From positions 1-16,189 of the forward strand of contig JAQBPC010000314.1 in NCBI GenBank assembly GCA_028287725.1: a DNA stretch of 16,189 bases, read 5' to 3'. Numbering within the stretch: the first letter of the stretch is position 1; each line of letters begins with the position of its first letter. This document shows, piece after piece, positions 1-7,054 of the stretch. The notes under the pieces are model-generated. The model was not told the origin of the DNA. It did not search any database and worked only from the letters and a program-made list of their open reading frames with translations. Both the position numbers and the translations under genes were made by a program. The stretch is from Chloroflexota bacterium (GTDB taxonomy: Bacteria > Chloroflexota > UBA5177 > JANWHV01).

Positions 1-276
1 GATGGCGGATTGGTCTGCAGGGGTAAGCGGGCAGTCGTTGCGCACGACATAGATAATTGCCGAATAAAAGTTGATATTTTGGAACGGCGCCGCCAGGTTT
101 GAGGCCTGAATGCTGGGTGTGCTGCTGGGCAGAAAGCCGCTATTGGTGTCCTTGGTCACGCTCGCGAGTGACGGAAAGGCGCGGATGCTCACGACGGTGA
201 TCACGATCCAGGCGATTGCAACGGGGTACTTGAAGCGCACTGAGAAACGCGCCAGGGCGGCAAACATTTGATCCAT
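1..276 (-). CDS. MMPL/RND-family exporter, N-terminal fragment (cut by window edge)
   Basis: Only the first 92 codons are inside the window, and the reading frame is open at base 1. The translation begins MDQMFAALARFSVRFKYPVA. A hydrophobic segment (about residues 18-34) follows, then an extracytoplasmic stretch with FLPSSTPS and a conserved-looking A..L...F pattern. This is the usual start of MMPL/RND transporters: one membrane helix followed by the first porter loop. Such proteins use the proton gradient to export lipids, drugs or hydrophobic compounds. The ATG at 276 has AAAGGG about 9 nt upstream as a weak ribosome site. The gene lies 185 bp downstream of a TetR repressor on the same strand, which suggests a repressor-exporter pair. 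Family assignment is good for a fragment; the substrate cannot be told. Confidence 0.75.
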   Translation of the reverse strand, partial: MDQMFAALARFSVRFKYPVAIAWIVITVVSIRAFPSLASVTKDTNSGFLPSSTPSIQASNLAAPFQNINFYSAIIYVVRNDCPLTPADQSAI

Positions 277-309
277 GACTTGTCAGACCCTTTACTCTTA
301 GAAGTGCGG

Positions 310-328
310 GGCGCACGTGCACTGCGCC
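310..328. promoter_or_regulatory. 19-bp inverted repeat, candidate TetR operator
   Basis: The sequence holds perfect 6-bp arms, GGCGCA and TGCGCC, separated by 7 bp. It starts one base downstream of the predicted -10 box of the exporter promoter, so it would cover the transcription start. Size and position fit a TetR-family operator, and the TetR gene lies just upstream. The binding partner is inferred. Confidence 0.4.
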
Positions 329-329
329 A

Positions 330-357
330 GATATAGAGCTGATTGGGCAATAGCAAA
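330..357 (-). promoter_or_regulatory. Candidate promoter of the MMPL exporter
   Basis: Read on the minus strand, TTTGCT (357-352) is followed after 16 nt by TATATC (335-330). Transcription would start near 323, about 47 nt before the ATG at 276. Both boxes match the sigma-70 consensus only partly, so this is a prediction. Its position directly beside the 310-328 inverted repeat supports it. Confidence 0.35.
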
Positions 358-461
358 GGGTCGACCCGTAGCGTCGTTGCATCACGCCGGCCCCGGGGAC
401 AGAGTTTCCATCTAAGCTACATACTGTCTCGGAAGTTTTTTGAATGGTACTCCTGGCTACA

Positions 462-1064
462 CTATGCATGCTCGAGATCCCTGGTCCAGCAGATAAGCGG
501 ACGCAGCGCGCCGGCAAGCAGGTCGTCGCCTTCATTGGTGCTGAAAGATAGCCAGCCAAACCGCTTCCACATGAGCGAGACCATGATCAATCCGAGCAAG
601 CTGAATGCCGTAGCTTCCTGGTCGACCTCTGGTCGCAGTGCCGGTGCTGCCTGCGCAAGCGCGCGCTGCAACAGCGCCAGTGCGATATTAGGGATGCCGT
701 TTGCATCCCCGATTTTCCCAACGTGTCTAAAGACTTCACGCAAAGCGGGATTGAGCATCATCGGGTGGTCGCGCATTGTATCGCGCAGAAAGACGAGGCA
801 TGCACGCAGCCCAGCCTCCGCGAGGGCGGGATCTGATGCATCGATATGCGGCTCGTATGAAGCCAATGCTGGGCCAGGCCCCAGTCGCCGGAAGGCTTCG
901 CGAGCCAGCGTTTCCTTGTCGCCGAAGTGGCGAAAGAGCGTTACCTCGTTCACGCCGGCCTGTTCGGCCACGGCTCGTGTGGTCGTGCCCTCGTAGCCAT
1001 GCTCGACAACCAGATCGATGAATGCCCGCAGGATCCGTTCCTGGGTGCGTTCCTTCGGTGTCAC
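462..1064 (-). CDS. TetR/AcrR-family transcriptional repressor
   Basis: The protein has 200 residues, a normal length for TetR regulators. Residues 1-55 form the N-terminal DNA-binding domain: MTPKERTQERILRAFIDLVV, then the helix-turn-helix TTTRAVAEQAGVNEVTLFRH at about 27-46 followed by FGDKETL. The remaining residues form a helical ligand-binding and dimerisation domain that is not conserved enough to name an inducer. The GTG at 1064 is the only usable start, because a stop codon precedes it in frame. AGGAGG lies 11 nt upstream, with AGGAAG closer. The repressor lies upstream of, and in line with, an MMPL exporter, so it probably represses that exporter and itself. Both promoters carry inverted repeats. 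Confidence 0.88.
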   Translation of the reverse strand: MTPKERTQERILRAFIDLVVEHGYEGTTTRAVAEQAGVNEVTLFRHFGDKETLAREAFRRLGPGPALASYEPHIDASDPALAEAGLRACLVFLRDTMRDHPMMLNPALREVFRHVGKIGDANGIPNIALALLQRALAQAAPALRPEVDQEATAFSLLGLIMVSLMWKRFGWLSFSTNEGDDLLAGALRPLICWTRDLEHA

Positions 1065-1112
1065 TCGCTTCCTGACCTCCTACGCGACATGCAGGTCGTA
1101 TCCGGAGATCAA

Positions 1113-1150
1113 ATCGTAGCAGCGCTGAAAAATGCGTGCAAGCACTTGCA
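1113..1150 (-). promoter_or_regulatory. tetR promoter with overlapping palindrome
   Basis: On the minus strand TTGCAC (1141-1136) and TACGAT (1118-1113) are separated by exactly 17 nt, a good sigma-70 arrangement. A perfect 14-bp palindrome, TGCAAGCACTTGCA (1137-1150), overlaps the -35 box. It is well placed for autorepression by the downstream TetR protein. The promoter match is seen directly; use as an operator is inferred. Confidence 0.5.
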
Positions 1151-1223
1151 TTACATTTCCATTACGTGAAAGCGGCTTGCTCGTCCGCGCTATACGACCA
1201 TGCGCTGCCCGCGCCGCGCGTCG

Positions 1224-1739
1224 TTAGTCGGCCGCGCGCACCATGGTAAGGAACTCGTGCTCGCCGCTGCTGGTGTAGCTGTTAAACACGACCATGCGGC
1301 GGAATCCGGCACGCTCGTAGACGCGCATTGCCCGCGCATTGAAGGTGGCGACCGTAAGGCGGAACAGGGTGGGCGTGAATGTGGATCGCGCAAACTCGAT
1401 CCCTGCCAGCACAAAAGGGAGCCCGAGCCCCTTCCCGGTCAGATCCGGACGCATGCCGAGACCGAGGTCCACGGCGCCCGGCTCCGCATAGGCGCCCGCA
1501 CGGTGCCCAGCCGGTACGCGTGCCGTTTCGTTGAAGCAAAAGAAGCCGATGAGCCCTCCGTGACCATTGGTCACCCCGTAGTAGGGGCTATCTCGGTTCA
1601 GCAGCTCGTCTAGCTCTTCCTGGTCATTGGCGGCGTTATACAGATCATAGGGCGGCGGGTACCTCCAGGCAGTGATGTTTTTCGCCTGGGATTCTGTCAA
1701 CTTCGCAAAATGCCAGGGCATAGCCCAATCAATCGACAT
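1224..1739 (-). CDS. GNAT-family N-acetyltransferase
   Basis: This is a 171-residue single-domain protein. The acetyl-CoA binding signature is visible at about residues 92-107 (LGLGMRPDLTGKGLGL, with the R/Q-x-x-G-x-G/A pattern met by D-L-T-G-K-G). The C-terminal motif B region has NARAMRVYERAGFRR, typical of the last helix and strand of GNAT enzymes. Such enzymes transfer an acetyl group from acetyl-CoA to an amine on a small molecule, peptide or protein; the acceptor is unknown. The ATG at 1739 has no clear Shine-Dalgarno sequence, and the in-frame ATG at 1721 is an alternative. It precedes tetR on the same strand by 159 bp, but tetR has its own promoter, so cotranscription is uncertain. 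Confidence 0.85.
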   Translation of the reverse strand: MSIDWAMPWHFAKLTESQAKNITAWRYPPPYDLYNAANDQEELDELLNRDSPYYGVTNGHGGLIGFFCFNETARVPAGHRAGAYAEPGAVDLGLGMRPDLTGKGLGLPFVLAGIEFARSTFTPTLFRLTVATFNARAMRVYERAGFRRMVVFNSYTSSGEHEFLTMVRAAD

Positions 1740-2101
1740 ACGGATACTGTTAAGCTATCTATTCTACCGCTGGTTTTCCAAACAAGCATCGTGCTGTTTG
1801 CCAGGTTCGTGCCTGGGTGCAGTCGACAGCGCTACCGAATTCGCGGCACAGGTACGTCCCCGGTTGCGCTTGCACTACCTGCCGGCTAGCGGCATTCCAA
1901 CCAGTTACCTGACGTTACAAAAGGTAGCCGGGCCAATTAGAAACTTGCCGGAATTTGTTTCGAGAACAATACTTAATCATACTTCCCCGACTGGAAAACA
2001 GCGTCCCAGGTAACAGTCCCATCCCCGAGTCGTGACGTTACGGTTATCGACGCCCGACTCGACTCTCAACAAATATGAGATCCAATGAAGGAGTGTATGC
2101 G
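1740..2101. other. Divergent intergenic region between the acetyltransferase and aldehyde dehydrogenase genes
   Basis: I see no convincing gene in these 362 bases. Two things stand out. The 9-mer TGACGTTAC occurs at 1910-1918 and again at 2033-2041. A 7-bp inverted repeat, CGAGTCG (2026-2032) and CGACTCG (2055-2061), encloses the second copy about 40 bases before the dehydrogenase start. These may be control sites for the dehydrogenase, but nothing proves it. Confidence 0.4.
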
Positions 2102-3646
2102 GTGGCGGCAACGATTTTCCCAGGTGCAGAATGGTCGACGCTCTATTCTCGCGCGCAAGCGATCGCCCCTGAGGCCTTCCGTAACGATGGCCAGGTACTG
2201 AACCTTATCGAGGGTGAGTGGGGACACCCCGGCTTCGGCAAGCACTTCATCTCGCCGCTTGACGGCTCGCAGCTGTGCTTATTCCCGATGATCAATCTGG
2301 AGACTGCCAAACGCGCCGCCCACTTTACTGCTCGAGAGCAAGCAGCATGGGCCGCGGTCGACCTTGATGAGCGACGCAGGCGCGTCACCGAGTGCCTGGG
2401 CTTGCTCCGTACGCATCGAGAGCTGCTGGCATTGCTGCTGGTGTGGGAAATTGGCAAGCCGTTCGCGCAGGCGCTGGTCAGCGTCGATCGCTGCATCAGC
2501 GGCGTCGAATGGTACGTCGAGCAGATCGAGCGCATGGTTGAGGGCCGGCAGCCGCTTGGCCCGATCTCGAACATTGCCTCCTGGAACTACCCGCTGTCCG
2601 TGCTGGTCCATGCTCTGCTCGTCCAGATGCTTGCCGGGAATGCGGTGATCGCGAAAACACCGAGTGACGGCGGACTGTGCGCGTTGACCCTTTCGCTCGC
2701 CCTGGCTCGCCAGTGCGGGCTACCGGTCTCGCTGGTGAGCGGGTCGGGTGGCCAGCTCAGCGAAGCCCTGGTGCGAAGTGATGATATTGCGTGCTTGGCA
2801 TTCGTCGGGGGCAAAACGAATGGGCGTGACATCGCGGTCAGCATTTACGACCGCGACAAGCGGTTCATGCTCGAGATGGAGGGCGTCAACGCGTATGGCG
2901 TGTGGGGCTTCTCCGATTGGCCCTCGCTGGCAGCGCAGATTAAGAAGGGTTTCGAATACGGGAAGCAGCGTTGCACGGCCTACCCACGCTACGTCGTGCA
3001 GCGCGCGCTCTTCCCAAAATTCCTCGCCATGTACCTCCCGGTGCTGGAATCTCTGCGCTTTGGCCACCCTCTCTTGGTCCAGGAAGGCGAAAGCACGGCT
3101 CCCGTCCTGGATTACGGGCCGCTCATCAACAGCAAGAAGGTCGAAGAGATGCGGGTGATGTACAGCGAGGCGATCGGGAAGGGCGCGCTAAGTATCTATG
3201 AGGGCAAGATAGACGAGTCACGCTTCTTCCCTGGCCAGGATATCTCCGCGTACATCCCGCCGGCCGCGCTGCTCGACGTGCCGCGCAACTGCGAGCTGTA
3301 CCACATTGAGCCTTTCGGACCGATCGACTCGATCGTGGTGGTGGACCGGCTGGAGGAGCTGATCAACGAGATGAACGTCTCGGGCGGATCCCTCGTGGCC
3401 TCGATCGCCTGCGACGACGAGAAAACGGCACAGCGCGTCGCAAGTGAGGTTCGCTCCTATAAGTTCGGCATCAATAAAATCCGCTCCCGTGGCGATCGCG
3501 ACGAAACCTTCGGCGGCGCCGGTGAGAGCTGGCGCGGCTGCTTCGTGGGCGGCGAGCTGCTCGTGCAGGCCGTCACCAAGGGCGCGGCTGGCGAAAGGTT
3601 GTACGGTCACTTCCCGGATTACACCCTGCTGCCTGAGAAGCGGTAA
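2102..3646 (+). CDS. Aldehyde dehydrogenase-family protein (NAD(P)-dependent)
   Basis: The protein has 514 residues from the GTG at 2102, close to the usual ALDH length of about 500. Family residues, numbered from that GTG, are the oxyanion Asn162 in SNIASWNYPL, the cofactor Lys185 in IAKTPS, the general base region Glu258 in LEMEGVN, the nucleophile Cys291 in YGKQRCTAYPR, and Glu403 in IEPFGPI. All catalytic positions are kept, so it should oxidise an aldehyde to an acid, or a related acyl reaction. The motif after the general base is MEGVN rather than the usual LGGKN, which marks a divergent subgroup; I cannot name the substrate. The start was chosen because AAGGAG lies 8 nt before GTG 2102, while the ATG at 2075 has no ribosome site. 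It converges on the permease gene 41 bp away. Confidence 0.85.
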   Translation: MAATIFPGAEWSTLYSRAQAIAPEAFRNDGQVLNLIEGEWGHPGFGKHFISPLDGSQLCLFPMINLETAKRAAHFTAREQAAWAAVDLDERRRRVTECLGLLRTHRELLALLLVWEIGKPFAQALVSVDRCISGVEWYVEQIERMVEGRQPLGPISNIASWNYPLSVLVHALLVQMLAGNAVIAKTPSDGGLCALTLSLALARQCGLPVSLVSGSGGQLSEALVRSDDIACLAFVGGKTNGRDIAVSIYDRDKRFMLEMEGVNAYGVWGFSDWPSLAAQIKKGFEYGKQRCTAYPRYVVQRALFPKFLAMYLPVLESLRFGHPLLVQEGESTAPVLDYGPLINSKKVEEMRVMYSEAIGKGALSIYEGKIDESRFFPGQDISAYIPPAALLDVPRNCELYHIEPFGPIDSIVVVDRLEELINEMNVSGGSLVASIACDDEKTAQRVASEVRSYKFGINKIRSRGDRDETFGGAGESWRGCFVGGELLVQAVTKGAAGERLYGHFPDYTLLPEKR

Positions 3647-3687
3647 GGCCACCGACACGTAACTCATGAATGGGCACGTGGAGGCAG

Positions 3688-5625
3688 CTACGCATCGTCC
3701 GGTGGCAAGATGTAGTGACGGATCGGCACGCCGTCTTCGATAGTGATCTGCGTTGGTAGCGGCGGCAGGCTTGCAAGCACATCCTCCTGGCCCTCTACCG
3801 CCAATGTCTCTTGTGGTTGCAGGATCTCCCAAAGCTCGGCCACCGCGTCCGGACCTACCGTGCCGGGTATGTAGAGATAGCGGTGTGCGAGACCTTCCGC
3901 GCGGGCTATCAGCTCGGCCTGGGCGAACACCTCCTGGGCAGCCGGGTCGTCCAGGTATGGAATAACAACCTCAAAAAGCCCAGGCACGCGGATTGTGGGA
4001 TCGGCCCTGCCACGGTAGAGGAACACGACCGGGCCGCCGGCTGCTGCCTCGCGCGCGGCATGAACCAAGGCGCCAACTTGTGCCATGTTGTCGGGGAGCA
4101 CGGCCAGCACCGTGGCTGGAGGGCGTGCCGCCCGCCCGTGTCTGAGAAAAACAACCGGATGTCCCTCACGGTGGATGAGGGGAAGCACTGGAGCTTGACC
4201 TTGCCGCTGTCTCAATCTGCGGGTGATGAGCGCGACCGTGAGTCCAATCAGCGTTAATCCTCCGCCAAAGAGCGTGGCAAGCGGCTTGGCGACGAGGTTG
4301 ATGGCCCAGGCCAAGGTCACCAGTATGGTGGTGAGGACGCCAATCGCAAAACCGACCTTGCCGACCCTATGGGGCGGTGGCGCGGTCGATTCCGGCTCCA
4401 GGCGCTTCTTGGCGCCGGCGGTAGTCGGGTGCAGCTCGTGCCAGCGCACGAAGTCCAGTGACAGGCAGGTGAGACTAAAGGCGCCCAGCAGGCCAAACGC
4501 GTAAAGGTCGCCCAGCACGGTAACACTGCCCCGGGAGGCCACGAGCACCAGCACGGGGACGCTGACCGCGGTCAAAATTGCCCAGTGCGGTGTATTGCGC
4601 CAGCGGTTACGTTGTTCCAGCAGCCGGGGTAGGAAGCCCCAACGGGACAGGGCTATAAACACGTGGTAGCTACCGATGAGCGCGGTATTACTGGCAAATA
4701 CGAGGAGCAGCGCCGCACTCATTGCTACCTCAATCTCAAAGGGACGGCCAACTACGTATCCGGCGAGCAACGAGATGAACTGGTTCGGGTCTGTGCTTTT
4801 CGTTATCGGCAGGAGCGTTGTCGACCACAGGGTGAGCAGCGGGCTCGTCACGACCATGGTCGCGACGACGGCGCGCATGGCGAGCCTGACCACACGCTTG
4901 CGCGGCTCGGCCATCACCGGGGACAGCTGTGAAATGCTCTCAAGTCCGGAGAAGGCCAGGAAAGCGCCGGCATACCCGATAAGCACTCTAGCCGGTGTCA
5001 GGTGCGGCCCATTGAACACGCGCGGAAGGTCGGCCAGCAACTGGGCCGGTCCCACGCGCACGATCACTGCCAGTACTACGCCAATCTGGCTCGCCGCCGC
5101 GAGAACGGCAAACGTGGCGTTGACCCTGGCACTGGCGCCAATCCCAATCAGGTTGATCACCCCCAGCCCCAGCAGCGCGCCAATGGTAATAGGCAGCACG
5201 GCCGGGACGAGGGCCGGCGCCGCGTTGCTGAAATAGATGATCCCGGAGAGGCCGCTTATCGCGGACGTGAGGAAGTAATCCACCAATATGAACATGCCGC
5301 CAACCAGGCCGGCGATGGGATGCAGCGCATGCGACGCGACGGTTACCACTCCGCCACCTTCGGGGTAGCGAACGGTGACCTCCGCGTACTTGAAGGTGAG
5401 CAACACGAAGACCAGCAGCGTCATGGTGACGAAGAGTGCCGCGTGCTGGCCCACGCCGGGCTGATTAAAGAGAATGCCGGGGGTGTAATAGACTGAGGTG
5501 CCGATATCGGCGAAGACGACTCCCCAGCAGAGAAACGGTCCGAGCCGCTCCTTGGTACGCGCGGCCTCGCTGCTCGCCTCGGGCGGCGTATTTCCCTCTC
5601 CGCCTTGCTGGTCCGTGGCGCTCAT
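3688..5625 (-). CDS. APC-superfamily permease, KimA/YdaO-like, with cytosolic C-terminal domain
   Basis: This is a 645-residue integral membrane protein. A polar N-terminus is followed by about 12 hydrophobic segments up to around residue 470. FADIGTSVYYTPGIL at about 39-53 resembles the DIGTS motif of KUP/KimA potassium transporters. RYPEGGGVVTVASHAL followed by GGMFILVDYFLTSAIS matches the pattern YPQGGGAY...LVDYILT of Bacillus KimA. The last 150 residues or so are soluble, with alternating hydrophobic strands (PVVFLRHGR, PVVFLYRGR, HRYLYIPG), suggesting a universal stress protein-like regulatory domain. Likely role: proton-coupled uptake of potassium or an amino acid across the cytoplasmic membrane. 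Substrate choice between the two is open. I saw no c-di-AMP (ydaO) riboswitch upstream. The start ATG at 5625 has only a weak ribosome site. Confidence 0.82.
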   Translation of the reverse strand: MSATDQQGGEGNTPPEASSEAARTKERLGPFLCWGVVFADIGTSVYYTPGILFNQPGVGQHAALFVTMTLLVFVLLTFKYAEVTVRYPEGGGVVTVASHALHPIAGLVGGMFILVDYFLTSAISGLSGIIYFSNAAPALVPAVLPITIGALLGLGVINLIGIGASARVNATFAVLAAASQIGVVLAVIVRVGPAQLLADLPRVFNGPHLTPARVLIGYAGAFLAFSGLESISQLSPVMAEPRKRVVRLAMRAVVATMVVTSPLLTLWSTTLLPITKSTDPNQFISLLAGYVVGRPFEIEVAMSAALLLVFASNTALIGSYHVFIALSRWGFLPRLLEQRNRWRNTPHWAILTAVSVPVLVLVASRGSVTVLGDLYAFGLLGAFSLTCLSLDFVRWHELHPTTAGAKKRLEPESTAPPPHRVGKVGFAIGVLTTILVTLAWAINLVAKPLATLFGGGLTLIGLTVALITRRLRQRQGQAPVLPLIHREGHPVVFLRHGRAARPPATVLAVLPDNMAQVGALVHAAREAAAGGPVVFLYRGRADPTIRVPGLFEVVIPYLDDPAAQEVFAQAELIARAEGLAHRYLYIPGTVGPDAVAELWEILQPQETLAVEGQEDVLASLPPLPTQITIEDGVPIRHYILPPDDA

Positions 5626-6091
5626 TGGCAGCCTACAGCACGTGTTCCCAGTCTGCCGGCATCGTGTGCGCCCACGTCCATTCCAAACGGCTTGGTCCCT
5701 GCCATTATCTCTGCATAGTACGGTACGTATCGTTATGGATCTGAACCGCGCAATCGGTATCTCCGCGCGGTGCTGTTACGACGACCGTTTGACAGCTCAG
5801 CTGGCCATGCTACTGGGGCTAGGCCAGTTTGCTTGTGTTCGCCAATCAAATTACTGAGCCTGGTATACGGCAATGTATGTAAAGTAGAAGCTGGGGTAAC
5901 GTGGTATTCGCCACCGAGCCGGCTTTCTAACCACAAAGTAATGCGTCCGAAAGGACTTGTAAGTATACTGGCGCAAAAGCGACATTATCGGCGAGAAATA
6001 GGGCTAAACAGCCCTCATATTGCATGGCATGGTGTTGTGTCGCATCCCCTATGCCCGGGGCTAGGACAGCGTCAGACAGAAGGAGCGTTTG
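5626..6091. other. Divergent intergenic region with several small hairpins
   Basis: No gene is convincing in these 466 bases. The region holds a hairpin with arms ACCGCGC (5745-5751) and GCGCGGT (5765-5771), and a GAAA-tetraloop hairpin GTCC-GAAA-GGAC (5945-5956). Further along are AGGGCT-AAAC-AGCCCT (6000-6015) and an imperfect palindrome (6048-6065) just before the ribosome site of the DUF1003 gene. None has a T-tract. They may form a structured leader for the DUF1003 transcript; I do not recognise a known riboswitch class. Confidence 0.4.
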
Positions 6092-6568
6092 ATGGAAGCG
6101 ACTCAAGTTCAAACTCGAGATCACATCCACCATTCCTACTCGTTTGGTCAGCGCGCGGCGGACCGCATCGCCAATGGCATGGGCTCATGGACCTTTATCA
6201 TCGTTCAAAGCGTGTTTGTCGTCGGGTGGGTAGCGCTAAACCTGGTCGCCTATTTCCGTCATTGGGATGCGTATCCCTTTATCCTGCTTAACCTGCTCTT
6301 CTCCTCGCAGGCTGCCTACGACGCGCCGATCATCATGATGAGCCAGAATCGGCAGGCACAGAAAGACCATCTACGCGACGATCATGAGGCCAAAGAGGTT
6401 GAGATTCTGTTCAAGATTAACCAGCAACAGCTCGAGATATTGCACCTGCTGCGCCGGAACATGTGCCCCGATGAGCCAGTGGAAACGAGCCTGGATCCTG
6501 AGATTCGGGCTCTGAGCGCAGAGCTCCAGGATGAGGCGGTTGAGCTCGAGCAGGTAACCAAGGCATAA
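6092..6568 (+). CDS. DUF1003 membrane protein
   Basis: The protein has 158 residues. After a short polar start comes the DUF1003 core: SFGQRAADRIANGMGSWTF, a first membrane helix (about residues 33-56, FIIVQSVFVVGWVALNLVAY), then FRHWDAYPFILLNLLFSSQA, which leads into the second membrane segment. It ends with APIIMMSQNRQAQKDHLRDD, characteristic of this family. A charged helical, probably coiled-coil tail of about 65 residues follows, rich in Glu and Leu. The family has no settled biochemical function; members are small two-helix cytoplasmic membrane proteins. The ATG at 6092 was chosen over the TTG at 6089 because AAGGAG ends 6 nt before it. The gene stands alone, divergent from the permease, with the riboswitch leader of the next gene beginning right after it. 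Confidence 0.88.
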   Translation: MEATQVQTRDHIHHSYSFGQRAADRIANGMGSWTFIIVQSVFVVGWVALNLVAYFRHWDAYPFILLNLLFSSQAAYDAPIIMMSQNRQAQKDHLRDDHEAKEVEILFKINQQQLEILHLLRRNMCPDEPVETSLDPEIRALSAELQDEAVELEQVTKA

Positions 6569-6583
6569 GATAATTTGAACCTG

Positions 6584-6612
6584 TGGACTTTGGCCCGCAT
6601 TCCGTGTATGAT
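6584..6612 (+). promoter_or_regulatory. Candidate promoter of the SAM riboswitch transcript
   Basis: TGGACT (6584-6589) and TATGAT (6607-6612) are spaced by 17 nt. Transcription would start near 6619, about 45 nt before the first riboswitch stem. Immediately downstream lie two overlapping palindromes, CGCAGTAACTGCG (6617-6629) and TGCGGGTACCGCA (6626-6638). These would cover the start site and could be an operator. Confidence 0.45.
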
Positions 6613-6664
6613 TGGACGCAGTAACTGCGGGTACCGCAAGCACCTTTAACAATAGAATACGACG

Positions 6665-6774
<110 letters not shown>

Positions 6775-6807
6775 ACGCGTATGCCGCCTAGCTGGCTATG
6801 CCCCCTT

Positions 6808-6840
6808 ATCCTCCGTTCTTAGTTGAATGGAGGATTTTTT
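6808..6840 (+). terminator. Riboswitch-controlled intrinsic terminator
   Basis: An 11-bp stem, ATCCTCCGTTC (6808-6818) with GAATGGAGGAT (6825-6835), has one G-U pair, a 6-nt loop and TTTTTT (6835-6840). The 5' arm region CTTATCCTCC (6805-6814) can instead pair with GGAAGATGAG (6764-6773) at 9 of 10 positions. That 6764-6773 stretch contains most of the P1 3' strand. This is the expected antiterminator: low SAM gives read-through, high SAM gives termination. Confidence 0.93.
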
Positions 6841-6857
6841 GTACCCAGTTGCGAAGT

Positions 6858-6898
6858 ATGCCCCTCATGGACCATTCCCATGAGGGGCATTTTTATTT
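6858..6898 (+). terminator. Second intrinsic terminator in the leader
   Basis: A perfect stem of 12-13 bp, ATGCCCCTCATGG (6858-6870) with CCATGAGGGGCAT (6878-6890), has a 7-nt loop. It is followed by TTTTTATTT. It is stronger than the riboswitch terminator, yet lies between the riboswitch and its gene. I see no obvious antiterminator for it. Confidence 0.85.
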
Positions 6899-6962
6899 GG
6901 TTGGCAGCGGGTCATCCCAGGCACAAGGCCACGGACTCGCATGCTCCGAGCACCCGGATCAC

Positions 6963-6992
6963 CGTATCGGCTGTCCACGCCGATGTGTTTTT
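6963..6992 (+). terminator. Possible third, weaker terminator in the leader
   Basis: CGTATCGGC (6963-6971) pairs with GCCGATGTG (6979-6987), including two G-U pairs, around a 7-nt loop. TTTTT (6988-6992) follows directly. The stem is weaker than the first two, so termination here is only possible. A further 8-bp hairpin without T-tract (CGGCTTCG, 7005-7012, with CGAAGCCG, 7018-7025) lies just before the ribosome site. Confidence 0.4.
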
Positions 6993-7054
6993 CATTGACA
7001 TTAGCGGCTTCGCTCCACGAAGCCGATGCGCGTAAGACTACGGAGGTAGAAGGA

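Noticed and set aside
343..996. A 217-codon open frame on the plus strand
   Set aside because: It overlaps the TetR gene on the other strand and is rich in Ser, Arg and Ala with no domain pattern.
1740..2013. Continuation of a plus-strand open frame into the region before the dehydrogenase
   Set aside because: The predicted peptide has no ribosome site, no domain and a composition like translated noncoding DNA.
2026..2061. Hairpin with 7-bp arms as a terminator
   Set aside because: The loop is 22 nt and there is no T-tract; it is better seen as a possible operator.
3218..3832. A 204-codon open frame on the minus strand spanning the dehydrogenase end and permease end
   Set aside because: It covers two clearly coding genes and has no family features.
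5626..6091. A c-di-AMP (ydaO) or fluoride riboswitch upstream of the KimA-like or DUF1003 gene
   Set aside because: I looked on both strands for the conserved core strings of these classes and found none.
6995..7030. A second promoter using TTGACA at 6995-7000 for the PLP enzyme gene
   Set aside because: The -35 match is perfect, but no -10-like hexamer lies 16-18 nt downstream, where a GC hairpin sits instead.
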